A DNA stretch of 42,053 nucleotides from the IMG/VR virus record IMGVR_UViG_3300032053_000166, positions 1-42,053 of that record; one strand, written 5' to 3'. Shown one piece after another: positions 23,876 to 31,974 of the stretch; within the stretch, counting starts at the first letter, position 1, and every line of letters begins with the position of its first letter. The position numbers and the translations under genes were made by a program. The stretch comes from a virus. The notes under the pieces were generated by a model. The model ran no database searches, was not told the origin of the DNA, and worked only from the letters and a program-made list of their open reading frames with translations.

Positions 23876-24826
23876 TTATGCATCAGCTTTTGTGATGATT
23901 ATTTGTGTTTGTGTCATCAGTTCGTCGATTGCAAAATTATCAGTAGTTATATCTGGACATATTTTGTTTGCTCTAAAATTGCCGGTCACGTAGTACGGTA
24001 CAGGAACTTCTGCCGTTGTTAAATTTCCCCAGTCATTGAATGGAGCAACACCATCGGCTCTGCTCAGTATTCCGCATGGATGATTAATGCCGTAGAAGCC
24101 GCTATAGAATCCGTTTTCAAGCAGTCCGTTCTTATTGAGTTTTTGAACACTTGTTTGATAACATCCTTTTGCGATTGCTAACTGTGCGAATGGAGCAGGT
24201 ATCGCTACAATCCAAGAGTAATAATCCATTACGATTGTTGCGCCTGTTAAATCATCATCGGGAATTCTGAACCAGAGAAATCCTTCATCGTAGCTAACTG
24301 CACCATAAGCATCGTCGCCCATCGCAAAAAGCACGCCATCGCCATCTTCAATGAGGACATAATCTGCAACAAGTAATTCATCTGTCGCTATAATTCCTCT
24401 ACGCTTCAATGCGATTTTTCTTTGAGCAATTTGCTCGGCTGTTTTTTCTGCTTTCGCTTTTGCTTTCCCTTTTGTTGCCCCTGAAAATAGTGTGATACTG
24501 ATTACAACAGAGCGTTTTCGGATAGGATAGCATTCTGTCATGTACTCAATATCGTATATCGGGTCCAAAAGTTTGTTGATTATTTTCGCGCGTTTGTAGG
24601 GTACTTTCGCAATCATTCCACCCATGATGTATTCATCTTCAATCGGTTCGGGCAGAAAATAATTATATCCTTCTTCGTCAAATTCGCTAAAGAATTTGTA
24701 TATGATTTGCCCATAGTCGCCGGTCGGTTGCCTGTCATCCATTGTCACCGGCAGTGTCACCGGCTCAGAAACTGTAGTTGCAAATATTTCTTTTTTTGTA
24801 TCATATGTTACTTCAATATCACCCAT
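23876..24826 (-). CDS. Unknown structural protein between scaffold and capsid genes (316 aa)
   Basis: Lambda- and Mu-like clusters often carry a decoration protein here, but those are usually about 110-150 residues; this one is 316. It begins with a beta-rich region (MGDIEVTYDTKKEIFATTVS). A Lys/Ala helix follows (GKAKAKAEKTAEQIAQRKIA, about 117-136), then acidic turns (IEDGDGVLFAMGDDAYG) and a Cys/Gly-rich C-terminal part. It could be an enlarged capsid decoration protein. The stop of the protease gene and this start share a base. Confidence 0.55.
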   Translation of the reverse strand: MGDIEVTYDTKKEIFATTVSEPVTLPVTMDDRQPTGDYGQIIYKFFSEFDEEGYNYFLPEPIEDEYIMGGMIAKVPYKRAKIINKLLDPIYDIEYMTECYPIRKRSVVISITLFSGATKGKAKAKAEKTAEQIAQRKIALKRRGIIATDELLVADYVLIEDGDGVLFAMGDDAYGAVSYDEGFLWFRIPDDDLTGATIVMDYYSWIVAIPAPFAQLAIAKGCYQTSVQKLNKNGLLENGFYSGFYGINHPCGILSRADGVAPFNDWGNLTTAEVPVPYYVTGNFRANKICPDITTDNFAIDELMTQTQIIITKADA

Positions 24827-25263
24827 TATTTCACCTCCGTGCCGGAATAGTTTTTGATTAGGTTATCGAGTCCTTTGCTTTTCTCTTCTTTGATTTTCGC
24901 TTCATCGTTCACTGGATTGATAGCAGGTATAATATTTTTATCAAGATTTAGTTTCGGTAATCCTTTTAGTAATTCAAGAAACTTTTCTGAATCATTAGCC
25001 AGTCCATATTGTATCGCTTCCTCCATTTTTGCCGGAGGAATGCAGCCTAATGATTCAATCTGTTTTGACAGATTCAAACGTTTATCTTTTTGCTCAAGCT
25101 CTTTTATGCGAGCATCTCCTGCGGCAATGAGTTCATCTTTCGCTTTCAATTCAAGATTGAGTTTTTCAGATAACCCATTCATGCCGAGATTGAGCTTCTC
25201 TATTTCTTTTTTGTAGGAGTCTGTCAATTCAGTCACTTTGTTCGATAATTCCAATTCAGTCAT
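24826..25263 (-). CDS. Nested scaffold protein from internal in-frame start (145 aa)
   Basis: Inside the protease gene, AGGAG followed 6 nt later by ATG (25263-25261) opens the same frame at residue 239 (MTELELSNKV). The product would be only the coiled-coil scaffold. This is the lambda C/Nu3 and Mu I/Z arrangement, which supplies much more scaffold than protease. That the nested start has an excellent ribosome site while the full-length gene has none strengthens the call. Confidence 0.78.
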   Translation of the reverse strand: MTELELSNKVTELTDSYKKEIEKLNLGMNGLSEKLNLELKAKDELIAAGDARIKELEQKDKRLNLSKQIESLGCIPPAKMEEAIQYGLANDSEKFLELLKGLPKLNLDKNIIPAINPVNDEAKIKEEKSKGLDNLIKNYSGTEVK

Positions 25264-25977
25264 ATTTTTCTCCTGTGTATTATTTTTTGTGGTATCTAAA
25301 TTCGCTGATAATTCACCCTCGTTATATTTCTTCCAAGCTGTCGCATATGCTACATCTTCATCAGTTCCTTTTTCAATCATTTTCTCGGCAAGTTCTGATA
25401 CTGCCGGTGGGCATGCTGCCCCTAATGTAATTTCCATATCGAGGTTGAATAATTCTTTCATGTAAAATTTCACCTTATCTAAATTAGGCATTTTTTTAGC
25501 CTCCAATTTTTCTATAATTTTTTTTCTATCAAGTGATAGAGAAATAAATACTTGTTCACGAAGCCCAGCCATTGCCGGTAAATCCTTTCCGGCTTCGATG
25601 GAAATATGTGCTAGCCTCATTCCCTTGGCTGGGTTAAATATATCTACAGGTTCAAATCCACCAGAATATCTTCCCGGTCGAGTCCATCCCTCTTTTTGCA
25701 TTTCAACAATTTTGCTGTCATCTTCTATCAGCGCCCATAGGGTATTGTCAGAGCGGGTTTGTAAATCTATTGCCCAACCTAATGGAGTGAATACGTTTGT
25801 CTGATGGTTTATACATAATGCTATTGAAAACGGAGAGGCTGCATCTGGACGGGCGTTGTGCTCTGATTTGTCATCTAAATAATTTTGGTAAACCAAATCA
25901 ATAAATTGCTTATTGATATTTCTACCTTTGCTGTCCATTAAATTTTTAGGATATAAAATTTCAATCCACTTGTTCAT
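24826..25977 (-). CDS. Prohead protease with C-terminal scaffold, Mu gpI-like (383 aa)
   Basis: The N-terminal domain (about 1-170) has the Mu-I-type start MNKWIEILYPKNLMDSKGR, a GWAIDLQTRSDNTLWALIE strand pair and RLAHISIE...GLREQVFISLS, matching the beta-barrel protease region of this family. From about 239 on it is a Glu/Lys coiled coil (the scaffold). The protease trims scaffold and capsid during head maturation. No Shine-Dalgarno precedes the ATG; the promoter lies 6 nt upstream, so the mRNA should be leaderless. First gene of the head-tail operon. Confidence 0.82.
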   Translation of the reverse strand: MNKWIEILYPKNLMDSKGRNINKQFIDLVYQNYLDDKSEHNARPDAASPFSIALCINHQTNVFTPLGWAIDLQTRSDNTLWALIEDDSKIVEMQKEGWTRPGRYSGGFEPVDIFNPAKGMRLAHISIEAGKDLPAMAGLREQVFISLSLDRKKIIEKLEAKKMPNLDKVKFYMKELFNLDMEITLGAACPPAVSELAEKMIEKGTDEDVAYATAWKKYNEGELSANLDTTKNNTQEKNMTELELSNKVTELTDSYKKEIEKLNLGMNGLSEKLNLELKAKDELIAAGDARIKELEQKDKRLNLSKQIESLGCIPPAKMEEAIQYGLANDSEKFLELLKGLPKLNLDKNIIPAINPVNDEAKIKEEKSKGLDNLIKNYSGTEVK

Positions 25978-25983
25978 ACTAAA

Positions 25984-26012
25984 AGAATAATATTGATAAA
26001 TATAAATGTCAA
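25984..26012 (-). promoter_or_regulatory. Promoter of the head-tail operon (leaderless type)
   Basis: Minus-strand TTGACA (26012-26007), 17-nt spacer, TATTCT (25989-25984), then 6 nt to the protease ATG. The 15-bp element 25987-26001 is identical to 8686-8700 in the portal promoter and lies at the same distance (10 nt) from the start codon. The 80 bp upstream of the -35 contain no gene. Confidence 0.78.
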
Positions 26013-26092
26013 CATTTAGCTGAATTGATTTATTTGGTGGGATTGTTTCGGCGGGAAGAGGTGCTATAGTTAATTAATCATTTTTACTCCAA

Positions 26093-26542
26093 CTATTGTT
26101 TCTTTTTCAGCCATTCAAGACAAGCATCCTTCAGATTGATAACCAATTTCGCTTGTATCCATGCGGGGGAATATGACTCTGATAATTGCACGGTTCTGAC
26201 TGCCAGCACATAAGCTCTCTCAATCATACTGGTGATAGCTTGCTTGATTTCTCGATTTGTAAATACTACCTCTACTCTTTTTGCGGGTAATTTTATTTTC
26301 GGCACATCTTCTTTTATTCTCTTTGGTTTTGCTTTCGGCTTTTTGTATTCCTCATACCATTCTCGCGCTTCGGCAATATCAACGCACCTGCCCTCTTTCA
26401 ATCCACGCTTGGCATTGTTTGGCATGATTTCGGATGGCATACCTTTCTCTCTGATATAATAATCAAGCCTGCCTCTGCCCATGCCTAACACAATAGCTGC
26501 TTCATCTAGTGGCACATAGTGTTTAGAATTGCTTTTCTTCAT
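26093..26542 (-). CDS. DNA-binding protein with MerR/excisionase-type HTH (149 aa)
   Basis: The ATG at 26542 is chosen because GGAG lies 6 nt upstream; a longer frame from GTG has no site. Residues about 8-45 (HYVPLDEAAIVLGMGRGRLDYYIREKGMP) form a helix-turn-helix with a following wing-like segment, as in MerR/Xis-type domains. A basic linker (KPKAKPKRIKE) and a helical C-terminal domain follow. Small-terminase N-terminal domains (lambda Nu1) also look like this. Last gene of the recombination operon, next to the late promoter, so a late-gene regulator is a further possibility. Confidence 0.65.
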   Translation of the reverse strand: MKKSNSKHYVPLDEAAIVLGMGRGRLDYYIREKGMPSEIMPNNAKRGLKEGRCVDIAEAREWYEEYKKPKAKPKRIKEDVPKIKLPAKRVEVVFTNREIKQAITSMIERAYVLAVRTVQLSESYSPAWIQAKLVINLKDACLEWLKKKQ

Positions 26543-26759
26543 CTGTTGCTCCAAATCCTGCACTAATTTTGTCACCAACCATTTTTATTATTCCTGGAAA
26601 ATTCTTTTTCGCTTTGCATTTCAAATAATGCTGATGGCGTTGTTCTCTCTTGATTGCTTTGGCTCGCCTATCATAGTACCAGCGTGTTAATTTCTCCATG
26701 CAGACGCCTGCCATAAAACAAAATATACAGCTAATTAAAATAAATATTCTGTCGCCCAT
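26523..26759 (-). CDS. Small membrane protein (78 aa)
   Basis: One N-terminal hydrophobic segment (RIFILISCIFCFMAGVCM) followed by a very basic stretch (RWYYDRRAKAIKREQRHQHY), so a single-span protein with a cytoplasmic, possibly nucleic-acid-contacting tail. The 3' end overlaps the next start. No family recognised. Confidence 0.6.
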   Translation of the reverse strand: MGDRIFILISCIFCFMAGVCMEKLTRWYYDRRAKAIKREQRHQHYLKCKAKKNFPGIIKMVGDKISAGFGATDEEKQF

Positions 26760-26767
26760 AATACCTA

Positions 26768-27127
26768 CTAAATCCAGTTTACACTGGTATGAAAAATTTG
26801 TTTATCATTAAATCCAATTGCAAATTGTAGAAAATCCTCAAAGGCTTTCAAATAATTCGACAAGTCACCATTCTTTTTTGGATACGGTAATTGACGAGTG
26901 CTGTTGAGCAGTTCTATACGTACTTGATTGCCGCTGATAAAATCCATGTTCAGGATCAGTGGTTGGTTTAACTTCACATCAGCTGTTTGTTTGCGCGCCT
27001 CTGACCAGATTAATAATTGCATATCCTCTTTGTATTTATTCCAGCCATCAGGATACTTAGCGTATTTGCCGCATCCTGTATGCCGGGGCTGCGGTTTTAA
27101 GGGCACATCTTTTAATGTTATTAACAC
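26768..27127 (-). CDS. RusA-like Holliday junction resolvase, altered active site (119 aa)
   Basis: The RusA signature region is present as GDLSNYLKAFEDFLQFAIGF (about residues 86-105) followed by NDKQIFH. E. coli RusA cuts four-way junctions using three aspartates in KPDLDN- and DD-type motifs. Here the second is Ser (DLS instead of DLD) and the first of the DD pair is Asn, so activity is uncertain. Starts with GTG behind GGAGG, overlapping the previous stop. It belongs to the recombination operon. Confidence 0.8.
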   Translation of the reverse strand: MLITLKDVPLKPQPRHTGCGKYAKYPDGWNKYKEDMQLLIWSEARKQTADVKLNQPLILNMDFISGNQVRIELLNSTRQLPYPKKNGDLSNYLKAFEDFLQFAIGFNDKQIFHTSVNWI

Positions 27128-27639
27128 ACTTCCTCCATGTTCTCGATTTCTTTTATGAGATCTTTGAGTATTTTATCCTTGCCCATTAATACCAATTTTG
27201 GTTCTTTATACCATGCTGGCAAAACAGATATTTTATTTTGTACATGTATTATTTTTTCCTTCAGCATTTCAATCACCCGCTGCTTGCATTTTTTAAATCC
27301 TTCTTTGTAGTAATTTGCCTTTGATTTCATTTCCTCAGAGGTACTCAAACCCAGCCATAATGGTTGCTTCAGCAAGGATTGTAATTCTTTTATTTGCATA
27401 TTGAGCTTGTCTGTTTTTGGCTTAAGTAGCTCCTCGCCATCATCGTTTAAAGGTATATGCTCTATTCTGTTTTTTTCTAATCTGATAGTTTCAATTATTT
27501 CTTCAATCATTTTATTGTCACGCATTGGTTCATCTCCTAACAATGACTCCAAATAATCAATTTCACTATCATTAATCCATTGTGCCTGACTGTGATTTAA
27601 TTTATTTACTATACCCAATATTATTTTCTTATTAATCAT
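27121..27639 (-). CDS. Hypothetical helical protein (172 aa)
   Basis: Starts MINKKIILGIVNKLNHSQAQ, overlaps both neighbours by a few bases and is helical and charged throughout (e.g. MIEEIIETIRLEKNRIEHI). The SEIDYLESLL segment may be a small DNA-binding or protein-contact helix. No recognised domain. Its position between a coiled-coil zinc protein and RusA suggests DNA metabolism. Confidence 0.65.
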   Translation of the reverse strand: MINKKIILGIVNKLNHSQAQWINDSEIDYLESLLGDEPMRDNKMIEEIIETIRLEKNRIEHIPLNDDGEELLKPKTDKLNMQIKELQSLLKQPLWLGLSTSEEMKSKANYYKEGFKKCKQRVIEMLKEKIIHVQNKISVLPAWYKEPKLVLMGKDKILKDLIKEIENMEEVC

Positions 27640-28409
27640 TTGCCCTCCAGTAGGATTTTCAATCTCGTTTCAAACTCCATACTCTTATGCTCATTTTCTG
27701 GGTCGTAGAATAACTCCGCAAACATGTCAACAATTTCATTCATTAATTTCGCATTATCCCGCTTCTCTAATTCTGCTATGTGTGCATCCTTGCAGTCCAG
27801 CTCCAGCAACAGCTGCTTATGTTCCGCGATAACTGCTTCGTCAAGAGTTGCCTCATCAGAATCAATACAAATACTCAATGTTTCGTTTTCAGTTTTTAAT
27901 AGTTTTATGGAAAAATCCCTATCATCGATTATTTTATTCAGGCGTTCGTTTTCTTCGGTCAGATGTTCAATTTCGGTAAGAGGACAACCATCATGCGCAC
28001 ATACACGTTTTATTTCTGCACCGCAAGCAATGCAGATGCAGCTTTTGCAAACATATTCCATTTGTTGCTCATTTAATTTTTTAACCTGATGGTATGTTTC
28101 CTTAATTATGCATTTTTTGCACGGCTCAACTTTGACTAGATTTACCGGCAAATAAGGTAATCGCTCTCCGCAAAAAGAGCATTCAAACTCTTTCTGTCCT
28201 GCAATTGTTTTATTCAAACGTTCGTTTTCTTTTGTTAAGTATTTAATTTCGCCGTGCTTCTTGTTGACATCTTTGGTCAACTCATTTACTAAGTAGCGTT
28301 TCAGTCTGATGTTTGATATCTCGTTTTCCAAGCCTGAAATTATTTTATTCATGCGCGCGATTTCTTTATCCGCCTCGACTAATTCTTTACCCCGGTTTTT
28401 ATCTTTCAT
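27636..28409 (-). CDS. Coiled-coil protein with several Cys pairs (257 aa)
   Basis: Two long coiled-coil stretches (about 10-75 and 150-225; repeats of the type LTxENERLNK) flank a Cys-rich centre: CSFCGE (about 78), CKKC (about 97), CKSCICIACGAE (about 121-132) and CAHDGCP (about 137). The clusters could form one or two zinc ribbons, giving a rod with a zinc hub. It starts behind CGGAGG just after an intrinsic terminator. Reminiscent of structural maintenance or RING-like scaffolds, but no family is assigned. Confidence 0.65.
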   Translation of the reverse strand: MKDKNRGKELVEADKEIARMNKIISGLENEISNIRLKRYLVNELTKDVNKKHGEIKYLTKENERLNKTIAGQKEFECSFCGERLPYLPVNLVKVEPCKKCIIKETYHQVKKLNEQQMEYVCKSCICIACGAEIKRVCAHDGCPLTEIEHLTEENERLNKIIDDRDFSIKLLKTENETLSICIDSDEATLDEAVIAEHKQLLLELDCKDAHIAELEKRDNAKLMNEIVDMFAELFYDPENEHKSMEFETRLKILLEGK

Positions 28410-28420
28410 TCTTGCCTCCG

Positions 28421-28460
28421 ATAAAAGGGCGAGCGCAAACTACTAAATATGCACCCGCCC
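28421..28460 (-). terminator. Intrinsic terminator after the SMC-like gene
   Basis: On the minus strand GGGCGGGTGC (28460-28451) pairs with GCGCTCGCCC (28436-28427) over 10 bp with two G-U pairs and a 14-nt loop, followed by TTTTAT. It lies between the SMC-like stop and the ribosome site of the next gene, so it probably attenuates the distal recombination genes. Confidence 0.75.
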
Positions 28461-28470
28461 CCGATTTTTG

Positions 28471-29775
28471 CTATTTGATTTCGCCGTCCTCAATCCAGAT
28501 GCCTGCATTTTTTGCGTCTGCTACTTTTTCAATCCAGAGCTGAGCATCGTTGTTTTTGGCAATGCTATTTAGCAATTCAATATTAGATTTATCCAGCAAT
28601 GAACCATCACGTATCAGCATCACTTTTAATTTAGGATTTAGTGCAAGTCCAATACTGATACTCACTTTTAATTTCTCACTATCACTAAGCTGAGCAAAAG
28701 GAATTTCGTTATACAGTACTGCATTTTCTGAAAAAGATAATCCGGTTATTGGAAATTTAGCGTTTTGTAATTGCTCTTTTTTGTTGTGTTCGATTTGTTC
28801 TATCGAAGAAGTAAGGTTGTCTGCCGCTATTGATTTTCTGCCGAGAGCGTTTTGTGCTTCTGCTTTTCTTACAAACAGTTTAATTAGTTCATTCTGTTCC
28901 TGCGCTTTTAGGATTTCTTTAGTAATAGTATTTATTTTAGACTGCCAATCCTCTTGCTTAATTGATGCCTGTAGTGTTTCTATGTCTTTTTGCATTTCCG
29001 GTATTCTCTTTTTCAGTTTATCTTTGTCTGCATGATATTCTTTTGATGCGTTCTCTGTTGCTTTTTCGTATTGCTCTTTTAGTTCTTTAAGTCTATTGTC
29101 GTATTTTTCATCCAGTCGTAAACCAAATATAAAGATGGCGGACAATTTTTCTTTCATGGCTTTTAAGCAGATTATATCTTTCTCGTTCTGTTGCCTGGCA
29201 TCAACTACTGCATCTCTTTGGTTTCGCAATGATTGTATTTCTACATGCTCCCCTTCTTTTCCTGCCGGCATTGCATCATGCTGAGCCTGCAATGATTTCA
29301 GTTCGCGATTAACCAATGTGCGCTCTTCATATAATTCTTTTTTTTCTGTATCAAGTTCATCGAAATTCAGCCCTGTTATTTCTTTGAGGATTCCAACCTG
29401 TTGCTGGTTTTTCATGCGGGCAAATTCAAGCGGGTCAAAGCTGAGATTGCCTATGAGTTTGTCCAGCATCGCCTGTGGAGATGGGTATTTGGCACCATCG
29501 TTGTTTTTGATTTCAAGATAACTGCCCTTCTCTGTCCAGGTTCTAGTTATCACCAGCTCGTCAATCACCACTTTTACGCTCGCTTTTTTCTGCCCCTTTC
29601 TGATAGGCATTTCCGGTATCAGGTCGGCTCCGCCTAAACAATACGCAATAGAATCCAAGACACTTGATTTTCCGGCTCCGTTTTTGCCCTCAATGAACAG
29701 TACATCATCTTTGGGAATAATTTGGATTGCTTTTATTTTCTTGATATTTTCTGATTGTAATTCTATGATTTTCAT
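28471..29775 (-). CDS. SMC/RecF-like ATPase (434 aa)
   Basis: Walker A GKNGAGKS at residues 30-37 after the typical start MKIIELQSENIKKIKAI, a coiled-coil middle (about 150-320), an ABC signature-like LSDSE at 363-367 and a Walker B-like KVMLIRDGSLLD at about 384-395. The overall plan is that of a shortened SbcC/RecF-type ATPase, a family often encoded beside phage recombinases, nucleases and SSBs. The Walker B end is unusual in having Arg-Asp-Gly where Asp-Glu is usual. Likely role: handling DNA ends during recombination-dependent replication. Confidence 0.82.
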   Translation of the reverse strand: MKIIELQSENIKKIKAIQIIPKDDVLFIEGKNGAGKSSVLDSIAYCLGGADLIPEMPIRKGQKKASVKVVIDELVITRTWTEKGSYLEIKNNDGAKYPSPQAMLDKLIGNLSFDPLEFARMKNQQQVGILKEITGLNFDELDTEKKELYEERTLVNRELKSLQAQHDAMPAGKEGEHVEIQSLRNQRDAVVDARQQNEKDIICLKAMKEKLSAIFIFGLRLDEKYDNRLKELKEQYEKATENASKEYHADKDKLKKRIPEMQKDIETLQASIKQEDWQSKINTITKEILKAQEQNELIKLFVRKAEAQNALGRKSIAADNLTSSIEQIEHNKKEQLQNAKFPITGLSFSENAVLYNEIPFAQLSDSEKLKVSISIGLALNPKLKVMLIRDGSLLDKSNIELLNSIAKNNDAQLWIEKVADAKNAGIWIEDGEIK

Positions 29776-29799
29776 TTCATTACCTCCGATTGTTTTTTC

Positions 29800-30267
29800 T
29801 TAAAATGGTATTTCATCGTCTTCTAATTCTGGCCTGGTTACTACCGGTTCTTTTTTCTCAACCTGCGCCGATGCTTCTACTTTTTCGTAGCCTGCATAGG
29901 GCACAGTATTGCGCTTCTTCTGCACCCCTTCTTCACTGGTGTAATCTTCGATAATTAAATTCAAATAGCATTGCTGATGCAGGATATCTTTGGGATCCAG
30001 GTCAACTATTCCTTTTGTTTCTATCCCAAGACGCGAGCAAATTAATTTCACTCGCGACATTGCTTTTTCGGAAAATACCATCCGATCGAATATTACGCGC
30101 CCTTCGTGTAGTAATGGGTACACTACTGCAAACTTTAGATTCCACATCTCATCACCGGTCTTTGTTTGTTTTTCTTCTACTTCTGATAATTCACAAAGAT
30201 ATTTGCCCTCTGGTATTGGCTCGTAATTGTTTGCGTCATTAATTTTTGAAAAATCTATTTTTGGCAT
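29800..30267 (-). CDS. Single-strand DNA-binding-like protein, DUF669-type (155 aa)
   Basis: Opens MPKIDFSKINDANNYEPIPE, then GKYLCELSEVEEKQTKTGDEMWNLKF, the usual DUF669 beta-strand pattern. A helix with RVKLICSRLG (about 73-82) and a CYLNLIIEDY strand follow. It ends in DDEIPF, close to the acidic tip DDDIPF by which bacterial SSBs recruit partners, so an SSB role is well supported. Encoded directly after the Sak4-like ATPase (12-nt overlap), a common pairing. Confidence 0.82.
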   Translation of the reverse strand: MPKIDFSKINDANNYEPIPEGKYLCELSEVEEKQTKTGDEMWNLKFAVVYPLLHEGRVIFDRMVFSEKAMSRVKLICSRLGIETKGIVDLDPKDILHQQCYLNLIIEDYTSEEGVQKKRNTVPYAGYEKVEASAQVEKKEPVVTRPELEDDEIPF

Positions 30268-31169
30268 TCCTTTTCTCCTCTTTGAATTTTTTTGATTATT
30301 TTCTTGGCATTTTCAAAAGTAAGATCAGTTATCACTTCGGCATCGTAGGCAAGCAATTTTTGCTTCACCTGCTCATCACTCAAATTAAAGCTTGTTAGAT
30401 ATTCACTGATGATTTTTACCTGCTCTTCTGCTATCATTTTTTGCGGTTCTACTTCTCGAGTTAATTCCTTTTCTCCAAAGCATTTCTCAATCACAGCATA
30501 CGAAATTTCAAAATCATTTAGTGGTAAGCGATTAGAGCGATCCTTCTTTACGTGCGCCATTCTTTTCCCTTCTGCGTTGATATACATTTGGAGTACAATA
30601 TCAAATTCGTAGGGGAGACTCTTTTCTCCATCAAATGTTTCACCCTGCGCAACCATGAACCCACCGTCTTTGTATTTGGTTTTCTCGCGAGCAGTAACAA
30701 CAACATTCATATCCAGTGCAATTAATTTCCGCACAAATTCTTTATGCTCTGATTTTATGGTTTGCCAGTCTTTAACCTGGAGATCGTAAAATTCATGTTT
30801 AAATCCTTTTGATCCTTTATTTCTCGACAGAAAAATATCGCTCCACTTCTTTTGGAGTGCGTCCCAGTACACAGTGACTGGGTCAAGAATTAGCGATAAA
30901 TACGGATGCTTGCTTGTCGTTAGCCAGTCTATGGATTTCATTACTTCATCAGGAGTAGGAATCCTGCGGTTCTCGTCTTCCGGTCGTAGCACATCAAATT
31001 TAAAATCCTTGCCGTATAAATCGGATCCCCCTTCCAGGTCTATCATGACTGGCTTTGGGAATTGGAGAGAAAGGACGGTCTTTCCCACGCCAGTATTACC
31101 ATAAATAAACAATTTTAATCTTTTTTTAAGTGTCTCGGCTTTTTGAAATGGACTGTTTATTTCATTCAT
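30255..31169 (-). CDS. Sak4-like (AAA_24) recombination ATPase (304 aa)
   Basis: The start at ATG 31169 is preceded by GGAGG; an upstream extension overlaps the nuclease gene and is rejected. Walker A GNTGVGKT lies at residues 24-31 and a Walker B-like LSLILDP near 93. This matches the RecA-core ATPases (Sak4/AAA_24) found in phage recombination modules, which with an SSB promote strand annealing. Neighbours (PD-(D/E)XK nuclease upstream, SSB-like protein downstream) fit exactly. The C-terminal part is helical (about 245-304). Confidence 0.85.
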   Translation of the reverse strand: MNEINSPFQKAETLKKRLKLFIYGNTGVGKTVLSLQFPKPVMIDLEGGSDLYGKDFKFDVLRPEDENRRIPTPDEVMKSIDWLTTSKHPYLSLILDPVTVYWDALQKKWSDIFLSRNKGSKGFKHEFYDLQVKDWQTIKSEHKEFVRKLIALDMNVVVTAREKTKYKDGGFMVAQGETFDGEKSLPYEFDIVLQMYINAEGKRMAHVKKDRSNRLPLNDFEISYAVIEKCFGEKELTREVEPQKMIAEEQVKIISEYLTSFNLSDEQVKQKLLAYDAEVITDLTFENAKKIIKKIQRGEKECQK

Positions 31170-31188
31170 AAATACCTCCGTTTGTTTT

Positions 31189-31974
31189 TTAAAGAACACA
31201 TATTGTTTTTGTTTTCTTGCACAAATTCCAATAACCGCACCAGTTGGGTGAGCAATGCCAACCGTTCGGGTTAGGAAAGAATACATTGTTTTTAATCGCG
31301 ACGTTCACCTTGTAAATCAGGTTCTCTGTCCAGTCGCAATCCTCATCACTTCGTTTCGTTGATATCTGTACTGCTTTTGGTGTTTTGGTTTTTATCACTG
31401 CATCAATACGCAATCCGTTTTCAGTATCGTTGAATGATTTTCGGTAGAGCAATGAGTAGATTCCTAATTGCAGGTCTTTGTCCACATCATTCTGGTTGGG
31501 TGTTTTGCCATACGCTTTGTTGTCAATGATAATCGCATTATCATCAACGCAATCAATAATTCCCATTAAATCAAAATCAATTTCTGGCATCTCTACCAGC
31601 AGGCTTTTTTCAACCATAACCGGCTGCACGTAGGGAGCGATAACTTTGTGATGCTCTTTCGTGATTTTAATTCCTTGGTCTTTCAGTGTATGTCTGGTTT
31701 CATCTTCCTCAATTATAATTTCTTCATCGTCAAAGGTTTCGTCAAAAACATCAGAGAATATTTCTTGCATGTTATTGATTTCTAAGTCTTCATGGGTTTT
31801 AATTTTCTGCGTATAATTTTGCGCAAGCGTTTCATGCCAGCAACTCGATTGTTTCATCGCTCCGGTTGGAGGGATTTTTAAACCTTCCAGGTACCTATAC
31901 TCATAAGATTTTGGGCAGCGTAAATACATATTTATTTGTGTTGGACTCAAATATTTTTTTGCTTCGTCATTCAT
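31189..31974 (-). CDS. PD-(D/E)XK exonuclease with four-Cys (Fe-S-like) clasp (261 aa)
   Basis: RecB/Cas4-type motifs: LSPTQINMYLRCPKSYEYRY (9-28), H47, D141 in GIID, DNK at 151-153, and Q169 with Y173. Cysteines 20, 241, 246 and 252 are placed as in Cas4/AddB enzymes, where they hold an iron-sulfur cluster. Likely resects DNA ends for the Sak4-like annealing system encoded next. The ATG overlaps the upstream stop (ATGA). Confidence 0.85.
   Translation of the reverse strand: MNDEAKKYLSPTQINMYLRCPKSYEYRYLEGLKIPPTGAMKQSSCWHETLAQNYTQKIKTHEDLEINNMQEIFSDVFDETFDDEEIIIEEDETRHTLKDQGIKITKEHHKVIAPYVQPVMVEKSLLVEMPEIDFDLMGIIDCVDDNAIIIDNKAYGKTPNQNDVDKDLQLGIYSLLYRKSFNDTENGLRIDAVIKTKTPKAVQISTKRSDEDCDWTENLIYKVNVAIKNNVFFPNPNGWHCSPNWCGYWNLCKKTKTICVL

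Noticed and set aside
26093-26542. Excisionase of a temperate phage
   Set aside because: Although the HTH resembles Xis/MerR types, no integrase, attachment site or repressor was seen, so lysogeny is unsupported.
30255-31286. Upstream start for the Sak4-like ATPase
   Set aside because: It would overlap the nuclease gene by about 100 nt; GGAGG points to ATG 31169, giving the normal N terminus.
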